Assembly (NCBI GenBank): GCA_963848495.1
Contig: CAWKDV010000004.1
Location: forward strand, 1,054,001 to 1,118,000
Source: JAICJR01 sp963848495
GTDB taxonomy: Bacteria > Actinomycetota > Thermoleophilia > Solirubrobacterales > Thermoleophilaceae
DNA: 64,000 nt
Direction: 5' to 3'
How positions within the stretch are numbered: position 1 is the stretch's first letter; every line of letters begins with the position of its first letter. Positions 51,990 through 59,125 of the stretch are shown piece by piece. The notes under the pieces were generated by a model. The model saw only the letters and a program-made list of their open reading frames with translations. It ran no database searches and was not told the DNA's origin. A program made the position numbers and the translations under genes.

Positions 51990-52723
51990 AGATTGTGGTT
52001 GACGACCTCGACGTTGTGCCCGTCGGGGTCGAGGACGAACGCGCCGTAGTAGCCCGGGTGGTACACGGGGCGCTCGCCGGGCCCGCCGTGGTCCTCGTAT
52101 CCGGCGGCGAGCGCAGCGGCGTGGAAGGCCCGCACCGTGGCGTCGTCGCCGGCGGGGAAGGCGAGGTGGACGTGCTCCGTCAGCGGCCGCTCGTCGTCGA
52201 TCAGGGAGAAGCTGTAGTCGCCGCCGGCGAACTGCACGCGCCCGGGCTCGTCGTCGCCCAGTCGGATCCCCGCGTGCGGCGCGATCGTCGCGTAGAAGCG
52301 CTTGGAGGCCTCGAGGTCGGCGACGCGGATCCACAGGTGGTCGACTCGGCCGGGGGGCGCCGGGCTCGACCGCTCGTCGTGCACGGCCTCGGCGCTGTTG
52401 CCGTCCGGGTCGAGCAGGAAGCCGCCGTAGTAGTCGGGTCCGTAGATCGCGCGCGGCCCGGGCGCGCCGTCGTCGCGGAAGCCGGCGTCGATCCCCGTCT
52501 GCCAGAAGGCGTCCACGGCCTCGCGGGTCGGCGCGCGGAAACCGATGTGCAGGCCGCGGGTCACCGCGTGCTCGCGGTCGGTGGGCCCGATGTCCCAGTC
52601 CTCCCACTCGACGAGCTCGGTGTCCGCGTGGCTGGGCTCGACGCCCAGCACGGAGAGCACGATGCGGTAGAAACGCTCGGACGCGGCCAGGTCCGAGACG
52701 GCGATGCCGACGTGGTCGAACAC
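51986..52723 (-). CDS. Two-domain VOC (glyoxalase-fold) protein
   Basis: The 245-residue protein has two VOC modules. The first begins FDHVGIAVSDLAASERFYRIVL and ends YYGGFLLDPDGNSAEAVHD. The second begins VDHLWIRVADLEASKRFYATI and ends YYGAFVLDPDGHNVEVV. Each module has the His/Glu positions that can bind a metal. Relatives include glyoxalases, dioxygenases and resistance proteins. The fused duplicate makes a one-chain enzyme with one or two active sites. The substrate is unknown. Confidence 0.82.
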   Translation of the reverse strand: MFDHVGIAVSDLAASERFYRIVLSVLGVEPSHADTELVEWEDWDIGPTDREHAVTRGLHIGFRAPTREAVDAFWQTGIDAGFRDDGAPGPRAIYGPDYYGGFLLDPDGNSAEAVHDERSSPAPPGRVDHLWIRVADLEASKRFYATIAPHAGIRLGDDEPGRVQFAGGDYSFSLIDDERPLTEHVHLAFPAGDDATVRAFHAAALAAGYEDHGGPGERPVYHPGYYGAFVLDPDGHNVEVVNHNL

Positions 52724-52803
52724 CCTGCCGAGGCTACCGTTGCGCAGCGCGCCACTCGATCTTTCTGAGAACGGGATTACGCGGCGCTCATAGACTCGCG
52801 GCC

Positions 52804-52977
52804 ATGCGGCGTGGCCTCGGACCCGGCGTGGCAGCGGTCTTTCTCGCGCTTGTTGTCGTCCGTCGGGTCCTGCTACGCGGTAGCGCGCACTTCTCGCATG
52901 GCGCCGCGCGCGTGGTGATCGTTGTGGTCGCGCTGCTCGCGATAGCCGTGGTCCGGTTGCTCGTCAGTCGTCGCTGA
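52804..52977 (+). CDS. Small two-helix membrane protein
   Basis: A 57-residue frame from ATG 52804 encodes two hydrophobic stretches (VAAVFLALVVVRRVLL and VVIVVVALLAIAVVRLLV) separated by a short SAHFSHGAAR loop, with Arg at both ends. It would form a helical hairpin in the membrane. No family is recognised and no strong ribosome site is seen. The region between the VOC start and this frame (52724-52803) shows nothing else. Confidence 0.4.
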   Translation: MRRGLGPGVAAVFLALVVVRRVLLRGSAHFSHGAARVVIVVVALLAIAVVRLLVSRR

Positions 52978-52985
52978 GCTGGTCC

Positions 52986-53426
52986 TCAGCGCGTGCTGCG
53001 GGCGACTCCGTGCTCCGGGCGCCACGTCTCGATCACGAGCTCGCCGGACTCGACCCGCGTCAGGACCACCAGCTCGATGTCCACGCGGAAGCGGTCGCTC
53101 TCCCGCTCGGGATCGATCAGCTCCTCGGCGCGCCCCGACAGCTTGGCCTCTCCGGTCCAGGCGCCCGGGTTGCCCTCAGGAGGATCGACGCTGTGGCTGT
53201 GAATCTCCAGCCGTGGGTCGCGCCGGAGGTCGACGGCACGGCGGGTCCCCGGCATCAGCCCCAGGCACAGCTCACCTGAGTCGAGCTCGACCTCGGTGCC
53301 GCTGATCCGCGGCGCGCCGTCGCTTCGCACCGTGGCCATCGTGTGGTGCCTGTGCGAGGTGAAGAGCGCCTCCACGCGCCGCGCGAACTCTGGAGCCGCC
53401 TCGATGAACTCTGCCCAGCTGGCCAT
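52986..53426 (-). CDS. Pyridoxamine-5'-phosphate-oxidase-fold protein
   Basis: The 146-residue protein has the split-barrel flavin-binding pattern HHTMATVRSDGAPRISGTEVEL, LGLMPGTRRAVDLRRDPRLEIHS, and GEAKLSGRAEEL. Such small proteins bind FMN, F420 or heme; the usual PNPOx catalytic residues are not evident, so the cofactor is left open. The ATG at 53426 is chosen because upstream sequence is low-complexity. It lies downstream of the ECF42 gene (34 nt) on the same strand and may share its transcript. Confidence 0.75.
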   Translation of the reverse strand: MASWAEFIEAAPEFARRVEALFTSHRHHTMATVRSDGAPRISGTEVELDSGELCLGLMPGTRRAVDLRRDPRLEIHSHSVDPPEGNPGAWTGEAKLSGRAEELIDPERESDRFRVDIELVVLTRVESGELVIETWRPEHGVARSTR

Positions 53427-53460
53427 GCGGGCGCAGACTAGCCGGGGGACCCAGGACCTC

Positions 53461-54618
53461 CTACAGCTCGGCCAGCTTGCGCTCCAGGAAGCGGCGCTCC
53501 GGCCCCTCGCGCGAAAGCTCGATTGCCCGCCGGTAGGCGTCGCGGGCCTCATCGGGGCGGCCGAGCCGCCGCAGCAGCTCAGCGCGCGTGGAGTGCAGGT
53601 ACTGGTAGTCGCCGAGCTCGAGCCCGTCGGCGATCGCGAGCGCGGCCTGCGGGTCGCCGGCCTCGGCCACCGCCACCGCGCGGTTCAGCTCGACCACGGC
53701 CGAGCCGGTGACGCGGCGGAGCTCGCCGTAGAGCGCGGCCACCTCGGCCCAGTCGATCTCGTCGGCGGCCTGCAGCGAGGCGATCGCCGCCTGGAGGACG
53801 TAGGGGCCGCGTCCGCGCAGCGCCAGCGCGCGGTCGAGCAGCGTCCGCCCCTCGCCGATCTGGGCCGCATCCCAGCGCGAGCGGTCCTGGTCCGGGAGCA
53901 GCACGATGTCGTCGCCCTCGAAGCGTGCCTCGCGGCGGGCGTCGTGCATCAGCATCAGCGCGAGTAGGCCGAGCACCTCCGGCTCGTCGGGCATCAGGTC
54001 GGCCATGACGCGGCCGAGCCGGGTCGCCTCCGCGGCCAGATCGCTGCGTCCGCCGTAGCCCTCGTTGAAGATCAGGTAGACCACCGCGAGCACCGCCGCG
54101 AGCCGCTCGGGCAGCAGGTGGTCGGGCGGCACGCTGAAGGGGATGCCGGCCGCCTTGATCTTCACCTTCGCGCGCGAGAGGCGGCGCTTCATCGTCTCGG
54201 GCGCGACCAGGAAGGCGCGCGCGATCTCCTCGGTGGTGAGGCCGCCGAGCGCGCGCAGCGTCAGCGCCACCTGCGACTCCACCGCGAGTGCCGGGTGGCA
54301 GCAGGTGAACACGAGCTCGAGCCGCTCGTCGGGAATGGTCGTCTCGTCCAGTTCGTCCTCCACGGCTTCCTCCACCTGGAGCAGGCGCGTCTTCGCCGCG
54401 AGGGTGCGGTCGCGGCGGATGCGGTCGATCGCGCGGTGGCGCGCGGTGGTCACGAGCCAGGCGCCCGGGTTGTCCGGCACGCCGTCGCGCGCCCAGCGCT
54501 CAGCCGCGATCGCGAATGCCTCCTGGGCGGCCTCCTCGGCGAGATCGAAGTCGCCAAGGAAGCCGATCAGGGAGGCGAGCACGCGCCCCCACTCGTCGCG
54601 GAAGACGCGGTCGAGCAG
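53461..54618 (-). CDS. ECF42-type sigma factor with TPR-like C-terminal extension
   Basis: The protein of up to 385 residues has sigma region 2 (GFLGDFDLAEEAAQEAFAIA, ARHRAIDRIRRDRTL), region 4 (LEL VFTCCHPAL, LGGLTTEEIARAFLV) and a long helical extension (DUF6596/TPR-like) with YLIFNEGYGG and QAAIASLQAAD. The extension is needed for activity in ECF42 factors. No ATG or GTG precedes region 2 in this frame. I place the start at CTG 54618, just after the TAG of the YCII gene, which is in the same frame. A single missing T there would instead create an overlapping ATG (ATGGCCCTG). The YCII partner gene is directly upstream. Confidence 0.85.
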   Translation of the reverse strand: MLDRVFRDEWGRVLASLIGFLGDFDLAEEAAQEAFAIAAERWARDGVPDNPGAWLVTTARHRAIDRIRRDRTLAAKTRLLQVEEAVEDELDETTIPDERLELVFTCCHPALAVESQVALTLRALGGLTTEEIARAFLVAPETMKRRLSRAKVKIKAAGIPFSVPPDHLLPERLAAVLAVVYLIFNEGYGGRSDLAAEATRLGRVMADLMPDEPEVLGLLALMLMHDARREARFEGDDIVLLPDQDRSRWDAAQIGEGRTLLDRALALRGRGPYVLQAAIASLQAADEIDWAEVAALYGELRRVTGSAVVELNRAVAVAEAGDPQAALAIADGLELGDYQYLHSTRAELLRRLGRPDEARDAYRRAIELSREGPERRFLERKLAEL

Positions 54619-54621
54619 GGC

Positions 54622-54963
54622 CTAGCGCTCCACGATCGGGCGCACCTCCACCGCACCGCCCAGGCGGGCGGCCGGGACGCGCGCCGCGACCTCGATCGCC
54701 TTGTCGAGGTTGTCGGCCTCGAGCAGGTAGAAGCCGCCGAACACCTCCTTGGTGTCGGCGAACGGGCCGTCGGTGGTCAGCGTGTTGCCGTTGTCGACGC
54801 GGACGCTGGTGGCCGTCTCCTCGGGCTGGAGCTGCTCGCCGCCGAGGATGCCCGGCGACTCGCTGATCGCGAAATACTCGCCCATGATCGAGTTCTGCTC
54901 TTCCTCGCTGAGCGCCTCCCACGAGCCTTCGGGCGGCGAGTAGATCAACAGTGCGTACTTCAC
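54622..54963 (-). CDS. YCII/DGPF-domain protein, ECF42 partner
   Basis: The 113-residue protein is preceded by a perfect AAGGAGG five nt before the GTG. It contains YALLIYSPPEGSW and the family signature TDGPFADTKEVFGGFYLLEA, the DGPF motif of YCII-related proteins that travel with ECF42 sigma factors. The fold is a small ferredoxin-like dimer of unknown activity. The stop TAG is in the same frame as the sigma factor that follows, so read-through would make a fusion. An ECF42-like promoter lies upstream. Confidence 0.9.
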   Translation of the reverse strand: MKYALLIYSPPEGSWEALSEEEQNSIMGEYFAISESPGILGGEQLQPEETATSVRVDNGNTLTTDGPFADTKEVFGGFYLLEADNLDKAIEVAARVPAARLGGAVEVRPIVER

Positions 54964-54999
54964 GTCGTCCTCCTTGTAGAGACTCGCTGTCGTGACCTC

Positions 55000-55026
55000 G
55001 ACGAACGGCGGGGGCGCGAGGGGACA
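55000..55026 (-). promoter_or_regulatory. Candidate ECF42 promoter for the leftward YCII-sigma pair
   Basis: On the minus strand TGTCCC (55026-55021), 17 nt and CGTC (55003-55000). Reported ECF42 promoters have TGTCGA and CGA/TC; four of six -35 bases and the full -10 agree. The GTG of the YCII gene is 36 nt further on. Confidence 0.5.
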
Positions 55027-55045
55027 GCGCAGTGGAGGATGACGT

Positions 55046-55819
55046 TCAGAGCGTCTTGATGAGGCCGCCGTCGATCGTGAAGTCGGAGCCGGTGACGTTG
55101 CCGGCACGCTCCCCGGCGAGCAGTGCCACCAGCTCCGCCACCTCGTGGGCCTCGGTGAAGCGTCCGGTGGTCATCTGGGCTGCCGCCTGGTCCGCCACCG
55201 CGGCCGGATCCCCGCCGGTCGCGCCGGCCACTGTCTCGGCCACCCCGCCTGCGCCGAGCCAGAGCGCGGTGGACACCGGGCCGGGGCTGACGGTGTTCAC
55301 GCGGATGCCCTTGGGGCCGACCTCCTTGGACAGCGCCTTGCAGAAGTTGGTCAACGCGGCCTTGGCGGCGCAGTAGTCGATCACCAGGGGGTCGGGCAGG
55401 AAGGCGTTGACCGAGCTGACCGTGACGATCGTGCCGCGCCCCGCCTCGAGCATGCCGGGCAGGACGGCGCGTGTGGTGCGCACCGCGGCCATGAAGGTGA
55501 TGTTCCAGCTCGCGAGCCAGTCCTCGTCGGGGATCGCCACGAAGCCCTCCAGGCGCGGCCTGCCCGCGCCGACGTTGTTCACGAGCACGTCGACCGGCCC
55601 GCCGGCGGCAGCGACGAGCCGTGCGGGGCCGTCCGGCGCCGATAGGTCGACCTCCACCGGCGTGACCTGTTCGCCGAGCTCGCGCAGCTCGGGCGTGGTG
55701 CTGCGGGCGCCGGTGACCACGTGGGCGCCCTCCTCGACCAGCCTTTGGGTGACTGCCAGGCCGATCCCCTTGCTGGCGCCGGTCACGAGCGCCGTCTTGC
55801 CCTTCAATCCCAGATCCAT
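55046..55819 (-). CDS. Short-chain dehydrogenase/reductase (SDR)
   Basis: The 257-residue classical SDR has TGASKGIG, NNVG (usual NNAG), Ser in VTVSSVNAF and YCAAK with catalytic Tyr/Lys. The C-terminal GSDFTIDGG is typical of FabG-like enzymes. It sits between two ECF42 modules and upstream of the leftward one, so it may be read through into that module. The start is ATG 55819 (MDLGLKGKTALVTG). The 144-bp region up to the next gene contains the ECF42-like promoter of the rightward module and little else. Confidence 0.88.
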   Translation of the reverse strand: MDLGLKGKTALVTGASKGIGLAVTQRLVEEGAHVVTGARSTTPELRELGEQVTPVEVDLSAPDGPARLVAAAGGPVDVLVNNVGAGRPRLEGFVAIPDEDWLASWNITFMAAVRTTRAVLPGMLEAGRGTIVTVSSVNAFLPDPLVIDYCAAKAALTNFCKALSKEVGPKGIRVNTVSPGPVSTALWLGAGGVAETVAGATGGDPAAVADQAAAQMTTGRFTEAHEVAELVALLAGERAGNVTGSDFTIDGGLIKTL

Positions 55820-55884
55820 AGACGGCAAGCTACGGTGCTCCCCGGACGCCCGGTAGAGCGTCAACGCGCCAAGACGCTCGGTAG

Positions 55885-55911
55885 TGTCGAATCGGCCCGG
55901 CGCCGCACGTC
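55885..55911 (+). promoter_or_regulatory. Candidate ECF42 promoter for the rightward YCII-sigma pair
   Basis: TGTCGA (55885-55890), 17 nt and CGTC (55908-55911) match the published ECF42 motif fully. The YCII ATG is 52 nt further on. Confidence 0.65.
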
Positions 55912-55963
55912 GGATGATCGAGGGCCGGCATGGGGCCGGGTCCGATCAACAGGAGGTCTATCG

Positions 55964-56305
55964 ATGTCCAACTACGCGCTGATCATGTACATGCCCGAGG
56001 GACCCGAGCCGACCCCGGAGCAGATCAAGGCCGAGCACCCGCGCTGGAACCAGCTCTACGCGGAGATGATGGAGGCGGGCGTGCTCGTTTCGAACAGCGG
56101 CCTGCGGCCGGTGGACTCGGCAACCACCGTTCGCGTGCGCGACGGCGAGACGCTGATCAGCGACGGGCCGTTCGCGGAGACGAAGGAGGTCCTCGGCGGC
56201 TTCTTCGTGCTCGACGTGCCAGACCTCGACGAGGCGCTGAAGTGGGCCGCCCGGATCCCGAGCGCCGAGCGCGGGTCCGTGGAGGTCCGGCCGGTGTGGG
56301 GCTGA
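55964..56305 (+). CDS. YCII/DGPF-domain protein, ECF42 partner
   Basis: The 113-residue protein has AGGAGG seven nt before the ATG. It contains YALIMYMPEGPEPTPEQ and ISDGPFAETKEVLGGFFVLDV, the DGPF signature. It has the same length as the copy at 54622-54963 but is clearly diverged from it, so the two modules are old paralogues or separate acquisitions. The end overlaps the downstream sigma gene by 10 nt in another frame, which is the common ECF42 arrangement. Confidence 0.92.
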   Translation: MSNYALIMYMPEGPEPTPEQIKAEHPRWNQLYAEMMEAGVLVSNSGLRPVDSATTVRVRDGETLISDGPFAETKEVLGGFFVLDVPDLDEALKWAARIPSAERGSVEVRPVWG

Positions 56306-57549
56306 CCGGAGGCGAGCCGGCGAGCACCGCGGCCGCGGAGGCGGCCTTCCGCAGCGAGCGCGCCGCGGTGCTCGCCACCCTCATCCGGCAGGTCGGCGAC
56401 TTCCAGCTCGCCGAGGACGCGCTGCAGGACGCATTCGCCGCGGCGATCGCTAGCTGGAGCCGCGACGGCGTGCCCGATCGCCCGGGCGCCTGGCTCACGG
56501 TGGCGGCGCGCCGCTGCGCGATCGACCGCCTGCGGCGCGAGCGCGGGCTCGCCGACCGGGTCGAGCGGCTGCGGGTGCTCGCCGAGCGCGAGTCGGGCTC
56601 GCCCGAGGAGGACGAGGAGCCGGGAATCGTGGACGACCGCCTGAGGCTGATCTTCACCTGCTGCCATCCGGCGCTCGCGCTGGAGGCGCGCGTGGCGCTC
56701 ACGCTGCGCTCGCTCGGCGGGCTCACCACCGGCGAGATCGCGCGCGCCTTCCTCGTCGCCGAGCCGGCGATGGCCCAGCGGCTGGTGCGGGCCAAGCGGA
56801 AGATCGCCGACGCCAACATCCCCTATCGCGTGCCCGAGGACGAGGAGCTGCCCGCGCGGCTCGGCGGCGTCCTCGGCGTGCTCTACCTGATCTTCAACGA
56901 GGGCTGGACCGCCACCGGTGGCGAGCGGCTGGTGCGCGGCGAGCTGTGCTCGGAGGCGATCCGCCTCGGCCGCCTGCTGTACGAGCTGATGCCCGACGAG
57001 CCCGAGGTGGCAGGCCTGCTCGCGCTGATGCTGCTCCACGATTCCCGCCGCGAGGCGCGCGTGGACTCGGCCGGCCGGCCGGTCCTGCTCGACGACCAGG
57101 ACCGCTCGCTGTGGGACCGCGGGCGCATCCGCGAGGGCGAGCGCCTGCTCGAGGCGGCCTTCCGCCGCCGCCGGCCCGGCGTCTACCAGCTCCAGGCGGC
57201 GATCGCCGCCGTGCACGCCACGGCGGCGTCGCCTGACGACACCGACTGGGAGCAGATCGCCGCCCTCTACGGAGCGCTGGCCGTGCTCACGCCGTCGCCG
57301 ATCGTCGAGCTCAACCGGGCGGTGGCGGTGGGGCGCGCCGCGGGACCGCCGGCGGGGCTCGAGCTGCTCTCGCCGCTGCTCGCGTCGGGCGAGCTGGCCG
57401 AGTACGCGCCCCTGCACGTGGCTCACGCCGACCTGCTCGAGCGGAGCGGCGACGCCGGCGGCGCGGCCGCGGCCTACCGCCGCGCGGCGGCGCTCTCCGA
57501 CAACGAGGTCACACGCGCCGACCTCGAGCGGCGGGCGGAACGCCTGTAA
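56296..57549 (+). CDS. ECF42-type sigma factor with TPR-like C-terminal extension
   Basis: The 417-residue protein starts with GTG at 56296, inside the end of the YCII gene. Region 2 reads TLIRQVGDFQLAEDALQDAFA and AARRCAIDRLRRERGL; region 4 reads RLIFTCCHPALALEARVAL and LGGLTTGEIARAFLV. The extension includes YLIFNEGWTATGG, where many ECF42 factors have NEGY. The paralogue at 53461 faces the other way, with an SDR gene between them. Control is expected through the extension and YCII partner rather than a membrane anti-sigma factor. Confidence 0.9.
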   Translation: MGLTGGEPASTAAAEAAFRSERAAVLATLIRQVGDFQLAEDALQDAFAAAIASWSRDGVPDRPGAWLTVAARRCAIDRLRRERGLADRVERLRVLAERESGSPEEDEEPGIVDDRLRLIFTCCHPALALEARVALTLRSLGGLTTGEIARAFLVAEPAMAQRLVRAKRKIADANIPYRVPEDEELPARLGGVLGVLYLIFNEGWTATGGERLVRGELCSEAIRLGRLLYELMPDEPEVAGLLALMLLHDSRREARVDSAGRPVLLDDQDRSLWDRGRIREGERLLEAAFRRRRPGVYQLQAAIAAVHATAASPDDTDWEQIAALYGALAVLTPSPIVELNRAVAVGRAAGPPAGLELLSPLLASGELAEYAPLHVAHADLLERSGDAGGAAAAYRRAAALSDNEVTRADLERRAERL

Positions 57550-57598
57550 GCGCGCGGGCGCCTACCCTGAGGCGACCGACCGCCAAAGGAGGCGCACC

Positions 57599-58336
57599 AT
57601 GCCCGAGCACGAGATCGGAACCCGCGACGAGTGGCAGGCGGCCCGCGATGAGCTCGCCAAGCTCGAGGCCGAGCACGCCCAGCTCGGCCAAAAGGTGCGC
57701 GAACAGCGCCGCCGCCTTCCCTGGGTGCGGGTGGAGAAGGAGTACGAGTTCGACACCGAGGAGGGGAACAAGACCCTCGCCGAGCTCTTCGACGGGCGCT
57801 CGCAGCTGCTCGCCTACAACATCATGTACGGGCCCGACTACGAGCTCGGCGCCTGCCCCGGCTGCTCGAACCTGGGCGATGAGCTCTCCGCGACGTGCGT
57901 GCACCTGGCCCATCGCGACGTGACGCTGATCTGCTTCTCACGTGCCCCGATCGAGCGACTGGCCGCCTACAGGGCACGAATGGGCTGGCAGTTCCCCTAC
58001 GTCTCGACGAACGGCACGGACTTCCCGTTCGACTTCGGGCTGGCGATGACGCCGGAGCAGGCGCAGGAGGTCCCCGAGGTGAAGCAGATGGTCGACGACC
58101 CGCCGGAATGGCTCGAGGAGTGGGGGCGGCAGGTCGGGGCCAAGCTCGAGGACGGCCTGCGCGAGGGGCCTGGCTTCATCGCCTTCGCGCGCGACAACGG
58201 CGACGTCTTCCACACCTACACGGTGATGGCGCCCGACCCGTTCGTCGCCCCGTACCACTCCTCGCTGCTCGCTCGAACCCCGAAGCCCCAGCCCGAGGAG
58301 CCGCGCTCCTGGCGCAAGGACGAGTATCCCGACTAG
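57599..58336 (+). CDS. DUF899 thioredoxin-fold protein
   Basis: The 245-residue protein has AAAGGAGG well placed before the ATG. It reads LPWVRVEKEYEF, LFDGRSQLLAYNIMYGPDY and ACPGCSNLGDEL, the DUF899 pattern with a CPGC motif where thioredoxins have CxxC. FSRAPIERLAAYRARMGW and FPFDFG follow. The family is AhpC/thioredoxin-like and suspected of redox roles; no substrate is known. It follows the ECF42 gene by 49 nt, so it could be a downstream target. Confidence 0.88.
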   Translation: MPEHEIGTRDEWQAARDELAKLEAEHAQLGQKVREQRRRLPWVRVEKEYEFDTEEGNKTLAELFDGRSQLLAYNIMYGPDYELGACPGCSNLGDELSATCVHLAHRDVTLICFSRAPIERLAAYRARMGWQFPYVSTNGTDFPFDFGLAMTPEQAQEVPEVKQMVDDPPEWLEEWGRQVGAKLEDGLREGPGFIAFARDNGDVFHTYTVMAPDPFVAPYHSSLLARTPKPQPEEPRSWRKDEYPD

Positions 58337-58356
58337 GGCCTGACTCAGGGGCCCTA
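58334..58356. terminator. Hairpin whose arms are the two facing stop codons
   Basis: TAGGGCC (58334-58340) and GGCCCTA (58350-58356) form a 7-bp stem. The left arm begins with the DUF899 TAG and the right arm ends with the TAG of the opposite gene. The loop contains TGACTCA. A compact two-way terminator is likely. Confidence 0.55.
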
Positions 58357-58668
58357 AGGGATGTCCCGCGGGATGTCCGGGTCCGGCGCCGGCTGGTCGT
58401 CGTGCACGCCGTGCTCGAGGTGGGGCGGCTCGGGGTCCGGGCCGTCCAGGTCGTTCGGCGGGAACGGCACGTCGGGGCGCACGTCGCCCACGTCGGGGTT
58501 GGCGCGGCGGCGGCGCAGCAGGTCCCAGCAGCGGTCGAGGTCTCCGCGGATCTGCTCCAGACGGCGGTGGCCGTCGTCGTCGAGCCGACCCTGCTCGGAC
58601 AGCGACCGGAGCTTGTGCTCCTCCTCCACCAGCGAGTCGATGCGGTCGAGGATCTGCGGCTCGGGCAT
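58354..58668 (-). CDS. DUF2630-family protein
   Basis: The 104-residue protein begins ILDRIDSLVEEEHKLRSL and continues LEQIRGDLDRCWDLLRRRRA, the helical core of DUF2630. The tail is rich in Asp and Pro (VHDDQPAPDPDIP) and probably disordered. The family is common in Actinobacteria and has no assigned role. It faces the DUF899 gene and is separated from the next minus-strand gene by a long hairpin. Confidence 0.85.
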   Translation of the reverse strand: MPEPQILDRIDSLVEEEHKLRSLSEQGRLDDDGHRRLEQIRGDLDRCWDLLRRRRANPDVGDVRPDVPFPPNDLDGPDPEPPHLEHGVHDDQPAPDPDIPRDIP

Positions 58669-58685
58669 GGCCCGGGAGTCTAGGC

Positions 58686-58716
58686 GTCCGGGCGCCGGGA
58701 CGGTCGGCGCCCGGAC
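58686..58716. terminator. 12-bp perfect hairpin
   Basis: GTCCGGGCGCCG (58686-58697) pairs with CGGCGCCCGGAC (58705-58716) around a 7-nt loop. An outer pair TAGGC/GCCTA (58681-58685 and 58728-58732) encloses it, and GCCTA includes the stop of the gene to its right. It is probably the terminator of that gene. Confidence 0.6.
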
Positions 58717-58729
58717 GGAGAGCTGACGC

Positions 58730-59030
58730 CTAGGAGCGCCGGGGGAGCGCCCGCAGGCGGACCGTCAGGTAGGCGGCGCCGCTGAGCGCCACTCCGAGCG
58801 CGATCGAGGCGAAGACGATCGGCAGCGTGTTGCTGCTGCTGCCGCCGTCGACCGTGATCGTGCGGACCTCGGTCGGCACCACCGCGGCGGCCGGCGGCCG
58901 GGGCCCGTTCTCGGTGCGGACGGGCGTGGGCCGTATCGCCCTGCTGATAGGTGGCGCTGGCGGCGGCCGGCAGGGCCAGCGCCGCGGCCAGGCAGATGAT
59001 CGAGACCAGTGAGCGCGGTGAGACTGTCAT
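58730..59030 (-). CDS. Small secreted or membrane-anchored protein with one frameshift
   Basis: The ATG at 59030 has GGGAGG six nt upstream and opens a signal peptide (SLVSIICLAAALALPAAASA). After TYQQ the frame changes at about 58940. The other frame continues PTPVRTENGPRPPAAA and TEVRTITVDGG. It ends in a transmembrane helix (LPIVFASIALGVALSGAAYL) and basic tail LRALPRRS with TAG at 58730. Removing one base from the CCC run at 58939-58941 gives 99 residues. The product would be exported with a C-terminal membrane anchor. No family is recognised. Confidence 0.6.
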
Positions 59031-59125
59031 TGGGGACCTCCCTCTTCGGTGACTTGACGCCGCCACCGTATGGCGCGCCCATACCCCCGCACATCTGGAG
59101 CGCTGCCTACTTTTCCGGGCGGCGT

